NCBI GenBank assembly: GCA_036785705.1
Contig: JAWUZG010000005.1
Location: 1,178,001 to 1,242,000 of the forward strand
Length of the DNA stretch: 64,000 bases
Reading direction: 5' to 3'
Origin: Acanthornis magna
Taxonomy: Eukaryota; Chordata; Aves; Passeriformes; Acanthizidae
Of the stretch, positions 13,777-25,793 are shown in pieces (within the stretch, counting starts at the first letter, position 1; every line of letters begins with the position of its first letter). A model generated the notes under the pieces. That model had not been told where the DNA came from and did not search any database. It saw nothing but the letters and a program-made list of their open reading frames with translations. A program made the translations under genes and the position numbers.

Positions 13777-16700
13777 TAAAGTCCCAGGTTGCCCAAGTTG
13801 TTTAGCTGGACTGAACACAGGACCAAGGCATCTTTTAAAAGTGGTAACTTCCAACAAACTTGATAGATCACTAATTCCAAGTAAGATGCACAGTTTTGCT
13901 ATCTGAAATCTGCCGCCTTCTCTTCAGAAGTGCCATGGGTCATTTGCTTAATAAAACAAACCCAGCCTCCTCCCCCAAGCCCAGCACATACACAAAAATA
14001 ATTTCCTTGGTTATATTTTTCTCTGGGGATGTTTAAACTGTCAGCTTTGCTGAGCTACATTCTCCCCTCTCATTCTTTCTCATGGGGGATGTCCTGTCAC
14101 GGGGGACTTGGTGCAAAGTCATATTTTGAAATTTTCCAGAGGATTTAATATTAATGCACGTAAAAAAGACTTGCAAAATCTTTCTCTTTGAAATGCTCAT
14201 ATTCTATCAATAGCTGCTAGAGCTGGTGTTGTTCAGCTTTGACTAATAGTTCAAAGTATAGCCAGTGCAAACACCTCTGATCCCAGGGTTACATGGATGT
14301 GTAGTTTTTCAGATCAGTCACCGTCTCAGGGTTCGGGCACGTGCTCATCGGCTCACTCATACTGAGATCCACTGGAAACCATCGCATGTTACAGGAATCA
14401 CTTAGTGTTGAACCAGGAGCTCTCTGGTTTCCTGTTTTATCTTCTCTTAACCATGGAAAGTCCTACTTGGCCAACAACAATAAACTCTTGGAAATGATAG
14501 CACACATCTCGAGACCCCTACAAGAGAATGTGGGAAAAGCGGTTTTGTTTTGTTCTAACCTAGGACACTGGCTAAGAATCAATTACTGTAATGGACAGCA
14601 ATGCAAAAATGTGAACCCACAGGGCCTGTCTCATATGGATTCACCACACTTGAGAGTTTCTCACATTTGCAGCCTCAGCTGCCGTCCTCTGCAGCCACCC
14701 ACAGCCAGAAGTAATGGTGCGAGATCACCACCAACACCCTCACACTGAGACCTGGGCTCCGTGTTTGATATCCATGATAACCCATCAGTTAAAATCCACT
14801 GAAATTCAACTCTCAAAACACTTGAAATGATTAATAATTAAAAGCTGCCTAGATAGGAATGTAACATGCCAAAATGTTGGCTAGCACAGGCAACTTGGCA
14901 CAACAATTTGCATTTCAGCCTTTTCATCAGTTACAATAAATGAGTGTGGTGCAATTGCTACTCCACTATTAAATTAATATGCTTTTTAAAAATTTTTGGC
15001 TCTTGTGTGGCAGAAATATCCTTGTGGCAATAGGAAGGGTCTTGGCAGACCTGTGCCTAAACTGTGTGTTGATGCCTGTGCTTCTTGCCTTACAAGTCTC
15101 CTGTAGGGAGAGTGGGGATTTAGCCCAAATCCAGCCGCCGTGATCGTGAGCGCCTGGCTGTCAGCGTGCCTGGATGGGCTCCATCTGCAATCAAAGCCAC
15201 AGTGGGGCTCCCATAGAAAGCTGCCTGGGAAATGGATGTGTTATATCGCAAGATGAGCCCCGTGCCTGCTGTAACTGGTGGCACATTGCAATTGTGCCAG
15301 GAAAAGCAGGATCAGGCGCTGTTGGCCGATGCCTGTATTTCTGCTGTGGTAAGCAATGCTAGCCAGACAGCCCAAAATGGTTGTACAGAAACATCCTTCA
15401 ACCCTTCCCCTTCCACTCATTTTATATAAATGCTGCATGCTTTAAATCAATTACCTGTCTTCTGCAGCTCCCTGTGTTAGTGGTTTTGTGGCCCTCACTG
15501 ATTTAGGGTTGCTAACTCTGATTTTACTGCAGGTGTTATGATGTTTATTGATTCTTTTGGAAGTATCATCTCCTTGAGCCAGGTGAAAACAGTTTCCATT
15601 TCACATCTCAGTGATGGTCCCACATCTGCTGCTAGTCAAGGAAGGTGCAAGCGTGCAACTGGTAACTGCTGTAAGCACCACTAATAGTTGGGGATAATTC
15701 TTAAAATGAAAAATAAAAAAAAATAAAAAAAGATTTTTTAATTTAAATGAAGGTTCATGAATATCCCAGTGTGGGTTTTGAGTGGGTGGTAGTACAGAGG
15801 AACAAACCCACTCCTGCCCTACTAGACACCAGTGCTCCATCACCCCACAATGTACACGCTACGCTGATTTACACCATGCTGACAGACTTAACATCCTTAC
15901 AAACTTGGTCTCAATTCTGAGGACTGTTAAAAGAAATTAATTTGAGTGGTTGATATGGAATTCTGATCCTCCAACACTTGCATTTCTCCAGGCATCCATA
16001 CCATCTGCATCCATGATGCCTCTGGGTTGCTGAAAGACAACGTGGTTTGGACCAGATCCTCCTCTTGGCTCAGGGCAAGCACAGCATTATTTTCATTCCA
16101 CTATCTGAAGGAGGCAGATCTGGTGGTAATTTAAGAATCATACATTATCATAGGCTATGAAAAGAATAATTTATGCCCTTGAGCATTTCTCAGATCTTTC
16201 AGCAAAATCAGACATCTAAAGGAAAATGTAGTTCTTTGGAGAGCCACAGGGATGAGTAACGCACCCAAGAGGAGTTGGGGTTCAAACAGGAAGGGATTAG
16301 CATGATCCACCAGCGTGGTTTTGTCATCTGAGACAGACCCAGGCACAGCGTATTTCCTTGTTTCATAACAACCATCTGGATGTGAAAATGGGAAGATGGG
16401 CGCTCGTTCCATGGCTCTGGTTTGTCTTCCCATGGGCAATGCATCTCCTTGGGCTTTTGCAGAGGGCTGAGCACTGTTCTGTGCTGGGAGCTTGCACCGC
16501 TCCCATTTCTCTCCGAAATGTTGCTGTGCACTGCAACAGGCCTTGGTGTCTGCAGCTCTGGAAGAGGGGAAACACTCCAGGAACACCTTACCCAGTGGGA
16601 TCACAATCATCCAAAATGCTTTTGTCTGGGGTGGAATCTGCTGCTCTGTTGGGCATTTCAAGCAGTCCAGGTAAACAATTCCCAGAGCTCCCCCAGAATC

Positions 16701-19619
16701 TTGGTGCTTTCATGCAAGGAGCCACTAAGATAGCTTTGCCTCTGTTGGCATTCACCTTCTGCTAGGATAACCTCTTTCCCCCCAAAAAGCAACCCCAAAG
16801 CTGCCTATTAATTGCTACAGCAGTGACAATTCCTACAGGAATGGAGGGATCTATCTGCAGTTCCCCGAGTGTGCAACACTGGGCAGTTAAATAGTTGACC
16901 TAAGGCAAATCTGAGATGATCTAATGATTAAAAAACAAAATAAATATCCTCTCTCCCTGCTTGCCTTTCAGGAATAATGCCACCCTGAATTCGTGCGAAT
17001 ACAGGGTTTCCAGTCTGTCTCCCTCACTGAACATTTGATAGTTCATTTAAAAGAAAGAAAAAACCCAAACAGAGCAGAGGGTTCCCTGGTGGAATGTAAG
17101 ACTCCAAAGGACTTTTGGCAGCATCTGGAGATATTATTAAGTTTTCAGACTAGGTATGCATAGCACAATAATTAGTTCCCCTGAAGAGACCCCACTAATT
17201 GATGGAATTTTATGACATCTATTATGAAAGTATGAAATGGCTCCTCATAAAAGCCAATATTGGATTTTTCACTCTGTATTCCACATAGGCTAAAAATCAA
17301 TGTTAATACCTGGCTAGTGAATTCTGACACTTAAAGAAGATTGTAGCACAAAGAGCTCACAACTCTGTGCACTAATTGCTGTGGAGCTAACGAGGGGATC
17401 GAGAGCACCTTGATATGTGCATTGGATTAGACAGGCTGCTCAAGAAATACCCTTTGTATTCTTTTAAGAAATATTGAAGAATTTGCCTTCTGGAATATAA
17501 AGCTGTAAGTATTATTTTGTAGAGCTCTTTCTTTGCTGGTGGCAGTGCTCCAGAGTGCTCAGAAACCAAGTGAACGGGGAAGAAATAGGCATTGCAAACA
17601 GAGGAGATCGAACATCAGACAGCTCTCATGCATTTTGGGACTGAGCTGAAAACACCCCCTCAGGCAGAGGGCGTGAGTGGCATTCCCTGCCCGTCATCAC
17701 AGCAGGACCAGGGACCACAGGATCTGCCTGGTCCTGCCTGAAGATTATCCTCTGCTGGGCACAGCCAGGCTGCCCCTCGTCCCCTCCAGCCTGGGCATCT
17801 GGCGAGGCTGCTGCAGAGCGGCAGCTAGTGCCAGCAGATGGGAAAGGCTGGGAAAATGAAAGTGCAGCCCGAGGGAAGGCAGGAACCTGCTGCAGGAATC
17901 AGTTTGTGCAGAAAAATCTCCTTCTCATTTCACATGCAGGTCATGTGCTGGTTTTCATACAACTGACTTTAAGGTAGTGCTGTGTTTTGACAAATAGTAC
18001 TTTGCTGCAGCTATCTCAGCACTTGCAAGTGATTGGAATGTGCATAAAGGAGATATTTAACTGTATTAACTCCATGAAGCAAGATAATGATGATTGTGTC
18101 AAATTCACCTTAACCCATAGTGAGGCAGGGCCAGTTAAACCCCGAGATTTTTACCACTGTGTGCAGCATCAGCAAATGCCTGTCCTTGTGGCTTGGACCC
18201 CATCTGGCACCACCGGCACGCCCTGTCCACAGCCAGTCCCAGTATGAGGATACAGGTGAGGGCTGCAGCGTTCCTCAAATAGCTGAGAACACCAGCATTT
18301 CCATGGAGAGCCGGATAATTTCCTTCTCATTAGTTACCTTGACACAAGAAAGTTATCACAGCTCCCCAGTCTGTCACTGGTCTAAGAGAACTGGAATTTG
18401 TAAAGCCAGGTAGGGGTTTTAAATTATGGCAATGGAAAATAGCTGCTTTTTATGGAAAGGGAGATCAGATGCCCAAAGGTGGATTTCCTCAGGGAAAGCA
18501 GAGCAATTATTTTGTTGCTACCAAGGCAATACCAGGGTGTTTTTTCCCTATTTCTAGTGCCCTAATATAATAAAAAGAGAGAGCAGCAGCAAGATGTAGG
18601 AGACACCCACTGGTGAAGGCTCTAATGCTCTGAGCTAAATCAGGTCCTGTTCACAGGAGAGAGGCAGCGCAGGGTTTCTCAGCTGCGCAGAGCAGAGGCC
18701 TGGGGTGCCACAGCACAGGGGCATCACTCCATGTGCGGTACCAGCCAGGTCACACAGGACAGCTGGGCCACTCTGCGCCACCCCAGCCCTACCCGGGGGT
18801 CCCCAGCCCTGCTGCCAGCCCAGCGCTTCTCTAGGTGCAGGAAAACACCTCCGGGGGAACAGGAAAGGACTTCTCGCTCTCCCCTCCTCTCCAGCCGGGC
18901 CCGGCAGCTGCCTGCAGGTTTCTGAGCACAGCACGGAGGCAGCAGTGGTGTAAGGGGCTCTGTGGTCTCCTCCAGCCCATAAATCAGGGCAGCAAAGAGC
19001 CCTGCTGACGGCTGGGCTGCGGTCTCGTGCTTAACGAGCAGAGGGACAACTCTGCGGCAGCAAAGTGAGAGCAGAGTGTGATATTTATTGACTGAAAGGA
19101 ATACAGGCTGTTTCCTACTTCTACAAGGCCCTCCTCATCAGGAGAGGCTTTTCACCTAGCTCGAGGAACTGAGCTCTCTGCTGAGATCATTGCACTCTTG
19201 GATGGAAACCGTGAGCTGTGTCTCCAGCTGTTCCCCGAGGCTGCCAGGCTGCACTCCATGAGTCAGGGATGCATCTTACCACAGACTTTACAGCTCGGCT
19301 TTGCTTCCAGCCACGGAGCTCATCTGCTCTGCTCAGCTGGTGGCGAGCTGCAAGAGCACTTGGGTTGAGTTTATTTATTGCTGAGGGCTGCTGGGATGCC
19401 ACAGTTTTACTGATTTACACCCTTGGAGAGAGGTGACTGCTTTTCTGGGAGTTGTCCCATATGGCTGAATCACCGTGCTCAGGGTTACTTTACTGACCCT
19501 GGCAATTAAGAGCACATTAGAAAGCCTTTCCAAAAGGAATCGCAGCCTTGGGTGATCACATGTGAAAGTGCCCTCCTGGGGGAAAAAAGCCCTCCAAGAA
19601 AAGAACATTATACTAAGAG

Positions 19620-19870
19620 TAACAAATCTCAAGGCCAGGAGATGTTGTGAGATCATCTGGCCTGGGCTGTCTGTCACAGTCCCCTCTGCTGCATCCACAC
19701 GGACAACATGGTGTGGCACCATCCCACACCTCATTTCCTCTTCCTGCCACTGCTTACAATCCATCATCTCTGGTGTGCAGAGATGTAGGAAGGAAGAAAA
19801 TAAAGAAGATTTTGGTGTGTCTCTAGCTCTTTTGCCTCCAGCTTCCCTCTGGCAGCTGGTGTTACGCCTT
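19620..19870 (-). mobile_element. Old, diverged CR1/L3-like LINE fragment (3' part)
   Basis: Plus-strand text 'AAGGCCAGGAGATGTTGTGA' followed by 'GATCATCTGGCCTG' matches the pattern at the 3' end of ancient CR1-type LINEs ('AAGGCCAGAAGGGACC...TGATCATCTGGTCTGACC'). About 180 bp further on, 'GCCTCCAGCTTCCCTCTGGC' and 'GGTGTTACGCCTTA' resemble the element's 'GCTTCAGCTTCCAGCC' and 'TTGTTATGCCTTT' section. Order and orientation agree, so the sense strand would be minus. A 235-codon open frame covers this area on the same strand but does not read like CR1 reverse transcriptase. Assignment is by recalled consensus. Confidence 0.4.
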
Positions 19871-22725
19871 ACCAGCCTCTGGTGGTTTTTCTGTGAAGCC
19901 CAGCTTTCAGCTATTGGTCTGTAGCCCAGGGATTGTACAGGGCCAGTTCTTCTATGCATTTTCTGGAAAATGTGGTACAAAACCTGGACAGAGTGTTTCC
20001 CAGCTGTAACTTCTTTCTCAGCTGAAGGCAACTCACATGCCCTGCTCACAGCTCCTGCCATCAATGCAGTAACATTTATCAACTAAATTTCATCTTTCCC
20101 CGGAACAAAGCAAAGTTAAATTTACAAACCCCCCCCACCATTTTTTTTCTCTTTTTAAATTATTTGATCCCCCTTACACAGCCTGTAATCACTTATTTGA
20201 ACAGGCCAATTATCCCACAGCAGCTCATGACACTAATTACATTACAGTTCTTGGTGGTAGAAGTTGCCAAGATCTGCTGCTCATTAGTGAGGCTTCCTCC
20301 ATTGATAGAGCAGCAGGCTTTACATTTCTTCTCTTCACATTCATCAGGTTGGCTTCGGTTTGTTCTGAATTAGAGCTCGGCTTCTCCAGTTCTTCTTAAA
20401 GCCCTTCTACCTGCAGGGAAATCCAGCCATAAGGATTAGCACCTCTTACCACAGCCCACCACTCCACAAAACCCAGCCCTTTAAAATCATATCAGTTATA
20501 CAGTACTTAATATGCTAATATTTTTTTCTTTACTGTCTGCAGGCTGAACACTTGGATTTTTCATTTTTTCAGTGTTTTTTTTCCCTCAGATCCTCCTTTT
20601 GATCATGCTACCCCCATGATACTGATCCTGAGGAACCTGTGAACTGAGCCTCTAAAACCTCCCATTGAGAAAAGGGCACAATGGAACTACACTTTGGAAA
20701 GCAGCATAAGCCCCAAGCCTTTCCAGCTGTCCAGCAGATACCTTCTTTTTAGAGGACTCCTTTTAAGCCCCAGACTGCCTTATTGCAGTTCCTTAACCTC
20801 ACTAGTGACCATCACTTGCTGCTTTTTGCACATGGCTTTAATTTCCTGCACTGCCCCTTTTGCTGAGCAGCTCTTCCTTCTCTTACTGAGCCCTTGAAAA
20901 AGAGAAGTTAAGGGCAGGGCCAGCACTCTGAGAAGGGACTAGATCTGCTGATGGCCAAGAGAATCCTGCTCTGTGTGGGTTTAGGCTGGCAGATTTGATG
21001 TGCAGCTCCCGCACATAGAGTTCTCCCAAAATCCAAGGGTATGATATAGTCCCTGGGGGTTTAAACCCGCACTCCTGCCTTTCAAAGGCACAGCTGCTAC
21101 CTCAAAATTACCTCCTTGGGTTCAAGTGCCTGCCCAGGTTTCAGGGGGCCAGGCTGCCGAGCCCTTCAGCCTGTTCACCCACTCCAAACTCTTTCTGCCT
21201 CCCTCAGCATTGTTCCCCAATGCTCCTCCCAACATCTCAGCTGGATCTGGCACCCTCCAGCCCTCTCCTGGAAGCTGCATCACAGCGACGGACAGAGTGT
21301 AAGGCTCAGGAAGCTGCAGATCAGTTCCTCCTGGCAGAACCTGGCACTGGCAGTAGTTATCAAAGCACACAGTCTGAGGGCAAAGGGAAGGCTTTGGTCA
21401 CCTTCCCCAACTTCTGCTGCTGTGGCGGGACTGATTTCCTTCTGACCATCACCAGGAGCACTGGCAGAAGCCACTTGAAGCTCAGTCGCCCATGAGGCTT
21501 CTCAAAGCTGCTCAGGTCCCATGGCCTGGCCTCTGCACGTTCCTCGTGCTCAGCCTCCGAACAGCTTTCCCACACATCCCAATCTGTTCCTCTCTCTCCG
21601 GCAGCCAAGTCAGTCTCCTGTGGCCCAAGTACAAGCACCAAGGTCGTCTGTTCAGCTGACTGTGAGAATCCTGCCTCACTGAGCTCTGCAGGAGCCGAGG
21701 GTTGTTTCCCAGTCCTTCCCATGGCCTCCTGGCTTTTCCCTCTGCAGTCACCATCACCATCTCCGTCTTGTCCCCAAGTTTCTTGGTGCCAGACTGCCCT
21801 CCTGCCCTGTGGTTCCATTTGCTTCCCCTCACCTGTGTCACTACACAGTAGGACTCACTAATGAGGCCTCCAGAAACCCCACTCTTGATTTCACACCCCA
21901 CTGCTCCACTTTGGGAAAGGAAATGTTATCCATCCTTTTTTCTTTTGATTCCCCCCCACTCCCCCATTTCCATCCCAGTCCTACTCCTGTCAGTCAGATT
22001 CACATGCTCTGCTTTCAGCTCTGTTCCTCCCTTCCTTGCCTGCCTTCATCCTATGCTGTGTCCATCCCATGTGTCAGACCCCGCCTCCCTTCTAGTGAGC
22101 AATTTGACTCCAGCTGCCTCGGAGACTATTTTAACAGGTATATCCCTCAGTACACTGGATTAATATACCTGCTTATCTCTTCTCCCAGAGATAATTTTGT
22201 ACATTGCAAATTAAAAAGGGGAAGGGAAGTCAAAAGCCAAAGGAATAGATTTATTTTTCAATGCTCTCAATGGAAAGCACTGCACAGGTACATTTCACAG
22301 CACATATATAATTGAATAGATGATGAGTGAAACAGCTGGGGCAGTGGAACAGAAGTAAAGGTGCTGTAATTTGTCGAGGCAGTTTATTGGTATGGCTGGA
22401 AATCATGTCCCAGCTTTTCTACAAAAGCCTTCCAGTAAACCAACACATTTTCTTACCAATCCATTGGCTCCCGCACACTGTTTTTTGTTTCCCATTGTTT
22501 CACAGCACCAGCAAATGCACATTGTGCTGGGAGGGGCAGGGGCTGGAAGCGCAGGCATGTGCAATTTCTTGTTCTTGGTGTGAACACAAAAGCCTGCAGG
22601 GAAATTTCACTGACTTCTCCCGGCACAGCCCCTCCCAGCAGCAAAGGGGTCAGGGTAAGGTCTCCTGAGTCAACCGAGGCTCTTGAGCCAATGAACAGAG
22701 AAAACTGGTCTTGTGTTAAGAAATT

Positions 22726-22731
22726 TTTATT
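22726..22731 (-). promoter_or_regulatory. PLCB1: Distal poly(A) signal AATAAA for PLCB1
   Basis: The plus strand reads TTTATT, giving AATAAA in the gene's sense. It lies at the left edge of the AT-rich UTR block, which makes it the best candidate for the main distal polyadenylation signal. Cleavage would be expected about 10-30 nt to the left, near 22,700-22,716. I do not see a strong downstream GU-rich element, so usage is inferred. Confidence 0.6.
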
Positions 22732-22865
22732 TGTCCTTTGGATCTGTAATGTAAGCACATAAAATTACAAGTGGAAGAAACATCATGCCACAAAATTGCA
22801 TAGAATTTTTACAAAAATGTGAATTTATGCCTCTGAAACAATCATAGATTGAGGAACCGAAAAAA

Positions 22866-22873
22866 TATGTACA
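22866..22873 (-). promoter_or_regulatory. Pumilio-type element (UGUACAUA) in PLCB1 3'UTR
   Basis: The plus strand TATGTACA gives UGUACAUA in the transcript, matching the Pumilio consensus UGUANAUA. It lies about 140 nt inside the predicted distal 3' end. Binding is inferred from the motif alone. Confidence 0.4.
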
Positions 22874-23582
22874 TGTTAACTGGAATATTTCATCCTACTT
22901 TGAAAGCAAATCATCAAGGACTAATCAATCACAGACACTATTAATACAATGTACAAGAGCAACACTGATTTCAAAGAAAGGCAAGCAATGATGTCCCTTT
23001 AGTTATCTTTCAGTGAATGTTTAGCTAATACATGAGCATTAATTAACGTAATTATGAACATGTTAAATCTAAAATGTCTGGCCTCCATTAGAATTTTTAA
23101 AATTCTGTTTATACTGCCAAAACCAAGCTATTTTCAGTAGTGTAAAGATATCTGAAGTGCACGACCTAGTTTAATATAGACAGCTCTATTCTATACAGCA
23201 GAAAGTCCACGATACAGCATTTCCACACATTCAACACGGAACAAGGCAAATACATAAAAGGCACAAGACTTGCACATCATAAAGACCCTTTTTTTTCATT
23301 ATCTTACTCTAGTTCAAGTAATATCAATATTAAATGATATCAGTTTCACTGAAATAGTTTGAACAATGCAAGATGTACAGGATTACACACTACCTTACAC
23401 CTGCAGAAAGTGGCACTGTACAGATATAAAAAAATGTGAGTACAGGAAATGGTCAAATACAAACGTACTGTAAAATGACTACAGCTGATAGTATATTTAA
23501 TCCAACCAGTATATTTATTTATTATTAAATATAAATAAAAGGTTAATTGGTATTTGCCCGAGTTTCTTCGAAGACTGTGGCG

Positions 23583-23640
23583 AAGTCCTGGCTCCCCTGA
23601 AATTCATGGGAACGTCGCAGATTCAAAGGAGCCAGGATTT
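23583..23640 (-). repeat. Palindromic hairpin, probably an old amniote repeat, within PLCB1 3'UTR
   Basis: The arms TCCTGGCTCC (23586-23595) and GGAGCCAGGA (23628-23637) are a perfect 10-bp inverted repeat. Two further pairs form on the outer side after one mismatch, and a short TGAA/TTCA pairing forms in the inner part. The loop is about 32 nt. The text 'CCTGAAATTCATGGGAA' and 'TTCAAAGGAGCCAGGATTTT' resembles, from memory, a short palindromic repeat scattered in turtle, crocodile and bird genomes. I see the hairpin directly; the family assignment is recollection only. Confidence 0.5.
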
Positions 23641-23714
23641 TACCAAAAAGCCTGCGCTGTACAACGGTTTCTATAATGCAGTAGTTTCAGTTTTAGTACG
23701 AACACTGCTATCAG

Positions 23715-23720
23715 TTTATT
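23715..23720 (-). promoter_or_regulatory. Possible proximal poly(A) signal inside the PLCB1 3'UTR
   Basis: A canonical AATAAA on the minus strand sits about 2.1 kb after the stop codon, roughly 1 kb before the distal signal. Use of this site would remove the distal Pumilio element at 22866-22873 and the hairpin at 23583-23640. The motif is present, but AATAAA is common in AT-rich sequence and use is unproven. Confidence 0.3.
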
Positions 23721-24023
23721 CTTGTAATAATTTAGACAATACGTCCTTTTAACTTTATAAAATGCAGCATTAAATCTCGAGTTTATATTTTCAACGAGTG
23801 ATTAAGATTGATTTCAAAGTGCAAAACTAGGATTAGCGGAGGAGTCACCTTTCCTAGCGTTAAGATGAAAGTCGGATTTTTGAATTTCATGTGCACTGAT
23901 TTCATCATCATAAAGCAGAACAGTTTAATTCAAAATATGCTCTCCAAACAATGTGCAATTTTTCTTTCTTTCTGCTCTAAGTTTAAAAAGGAAACATCAA
24001 AATACTGTTTGTTTTCCAAGTTT

Positions 24024-24047
24024 CGAACTTATATATATACACACACC
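24024..24047. repeat. (TA)n(CA)n microsatellite in PLCB1 3'UTR
   Basis: A short run of TA dinucleotides passes into CA dinucleotides. It lies inside the UTR and contains one of the Pumilio-like matches. Confidence 0.7.
24034..24041 (-). promoter_or_regulatory. Pumilio-type element (UGUAUAUA) in PLCB1 3'UTR
   Basis: The plus strand TATATACA gives UGUAUAUA in the transcript. The match falls at the junction of a short TA run and a CA run, so it may simply come from the microsatellite. Confidence 0.3.
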
Positions 24048-25023
24048 ATTATTTAACTGAAAACTTAAGCTTGATTTGTTTTTTATTGCTTAAATTTAAA
24101 TAAAATAATTTACTTTAAGTACTAAAATCCTGAGGGAATGGAAGTAAGGTAACTTAACTGTTACGATGTGTTAAAATGCCTCCCTACTAATTGATTGCTT
24201 TCCCCGATTGCTCTTTAATCCTAATAAGGCCCCGATCTTGCAAACGTGAATGTGAAGGTTACTGCCAGCCCAGCTGCTGAGCCCAGGGGTGCAGGAAAAC
24301 ACAACTGTGCAGGACCAAGTGTCTCGAGGCAAACCTGGGCTTCTGAGCTGCTTTCTCCTTTGCCCCAAGGCACCTCCACCACACGGCCGAGGGAAGGATC
24401 GTGCATTGGCCCGGGTAGGAATCCAAATCTGTCTGAGATGTTTCGTAATTGGTATTTCTGTTAGGATGGGGATCCAGAGAACAGCATTTCTTTACCTTTT
24501 CAAATATCCTGACTTTCTCTCTGTCGTCTAATAGAAATTTCTCAGAATGTGCTGTTACTTCTCTCATGCATATCATACAGTACACTAACTTTGATTGTTC
24601 TTATTTTAACAAGTCAGTTAAACAGATTAATATACATTTTTAAATAACAGTGGTCAGGTTTTTATACTTTGCTTTTAAATTTTAGACCTTAGTAAAACTG
24701 AACCTCAGTCTTAAAAATAATGGAAGATTCTGTTAGATTTCAAATACTGTAGTCCTAAACATTTTATAATCCTATCAAATTCAGTAAGCTTAAAATATGA
24801 TACTTAAAATCAATACTTTCGAGTCTGCAAAATATATATCAAATTTATATTCTAAAACTACTTTGATTTACAACACTAACACCACAAAAAGAATTCTATG
24901 ATCCAATGATTATTCTATAGCAGTATAACCCAGATGTTAGCTCTCGGAAAGATTCTCTCTACTCACGTATCCCTGAAACATTTCATTTGGCCAAGAGACC
25001 ACAACAACTTCAAATAGCAACAT

Positions 25024-25085
25024 GCTGTGTGTGTATATAGACAGATGTGTGTGCACATATAGCTATATATATATACAAACATATA
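25024..25085. repeat. TG/TA-rich simple sequence in PLCB1 3'UTR
   Basis: Alternating TG, TA and CA dinucleotide blocks with short interruptions (GTGTGTATATAG, GTGTGTGCACATATAG, TATATATATAC). This is probably a decayed compound microsatellite. Confidence 0.6.
25070..25077 (-). promoter_or_regulatory. Pumilio-type element (UGUAUAUA) in PLCB1 3'UTR
   Basis: This is another UGUANAUA match in the transcript sense, inside the TA/TG-rich block at about 25024-25085, roughly 720 nt after the stop codon. As with the neighbouring copy, simple-sequence origin is possible. Confidence 0.3.
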
Positions 25086-25510
25086 TGCACTCACACAGTG
25101 TAACGAACAGACGTACACAGACACCGACAATCTCCATGCGGATTCTTCTCTCCGTTTTCCTCTTGTCCCCACAGTTCCAAGAATTTTCAGCAGCAAATAT
25201 ATGTCTCTCTGTGTGATAAACGTAATTTCAAGACAGCAAGCCACCAGTGCTTGCGGAGCTAAAAAGGATCCAATGTTTCAGTGCAAATGTAAAAGGATGG
25301 TACAGCTGTCAAGGTGCAGTTATAAAGAAGGAAACAAATATGATTAAGTACTGTTGTAATTTTCGGCAGGATCTCTATTAGTTTGGAGCACTTTTGCACT
25401 GGCACTCCAAAAGGAAATCTGCACACATTTGTCTCTGTACAATACACTGGTCTTCATTAAACATTCTTAACAGTGAACATGGCCAGAAAATTACCCATTG
25501 TAAATTGGCC

Positions 25511-25557
25511 AAAAAAAAAAAAAAAAGAAAAAAGAAAAATAAAGAGAAGAGAGAGGT
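25511..25557. repeat. A-rich tract (U-rich in the PLCB1 transcript), early 3'UTR
   Basis: Sixteen consecutive A residues on the plus strand are followed by GAAAAAAGAAAAATAAAGAG-type purine-rich sequence. In the transcript this is a long U/C-rich stretch about 240-280 nt after the stop codon. It could bind poly-U or pyrimidine-tract proteins, but the sequence shows only low complexity. Confidence 0.65.
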
Positions 25558-25793
25558 TAACATATTAATTTTCCCATTACAACTGCACTAAGCTTTAGAA
25601 TAATAATCAGATGAAGAATGAGAATGAAGACCTTTGCAGAATACTTTCTATAAAATGTTCCTTTGGGGAAATGTGCACTTGAATGCAGATTGCTCCTGCC
25701 TCCTGAAGCGCTCCGGCGGCAGCTCACCCCGGGAGAGCGGAGACGGACAGTTGGGAATGGTGCGCCCCAGCACACTGATTGTTTCTTGGGCAG

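Larger units (their letters stand above)
1..22709. other. Region downstream of PLCB1, apparently intergenic
   Basis: I see no recognisable protein, tRNA, rRNA or snRNA gene in this 22.7 kb. It holds mostly unique AT-rich sequence, with a GC-richer patch at about 18640-18960 and others near 11.1-11.5 kb and 21.1-21.9 kb. Specific items are a perfect hairpin at 197-224, a T25 tract at 5875-5899, a CCAT repeat at 13758-13776, an ancient repeat piece near 9058-9118 and an old CR1-like fragment near 19.6-19.9 kb. In other vertebrates PLCB4 lies beyond PLCB1 in the same orientation; no PLCB4 coding sequence is visible here. Regulatory elements and lncRNA exons could be present undetected. Confidence 0.6.
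22710..25793 (-). other. PLCB1: PLCB1 3' untranslated region
   Basis: Reading leftward from the stop codon, about 3.1 kb of AT-rich sequence follows with no coding frame I recognise. It ends just past a canonical AATAAA signal at 22726-22731. Composition changes at that point: sequence right of 22,720 is strongly AT-rich, while sequence to the left is more GC-rich and mixed. The UTR contains several other AATAAA copies on the minus strand (for example the complement of 23715-23720), so shorter 3' ends are plausible. It also holds three UGUANAUA Pumilio-type elements, a TA/CA microsatellite, a U-rich tract close to the stop and a palindromic repeat-like hairpin. The left end is inferred from the signal, not from transcript data, and the cleavage site could be tens of bases either way or at another signal. 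Confidence 0.72.
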
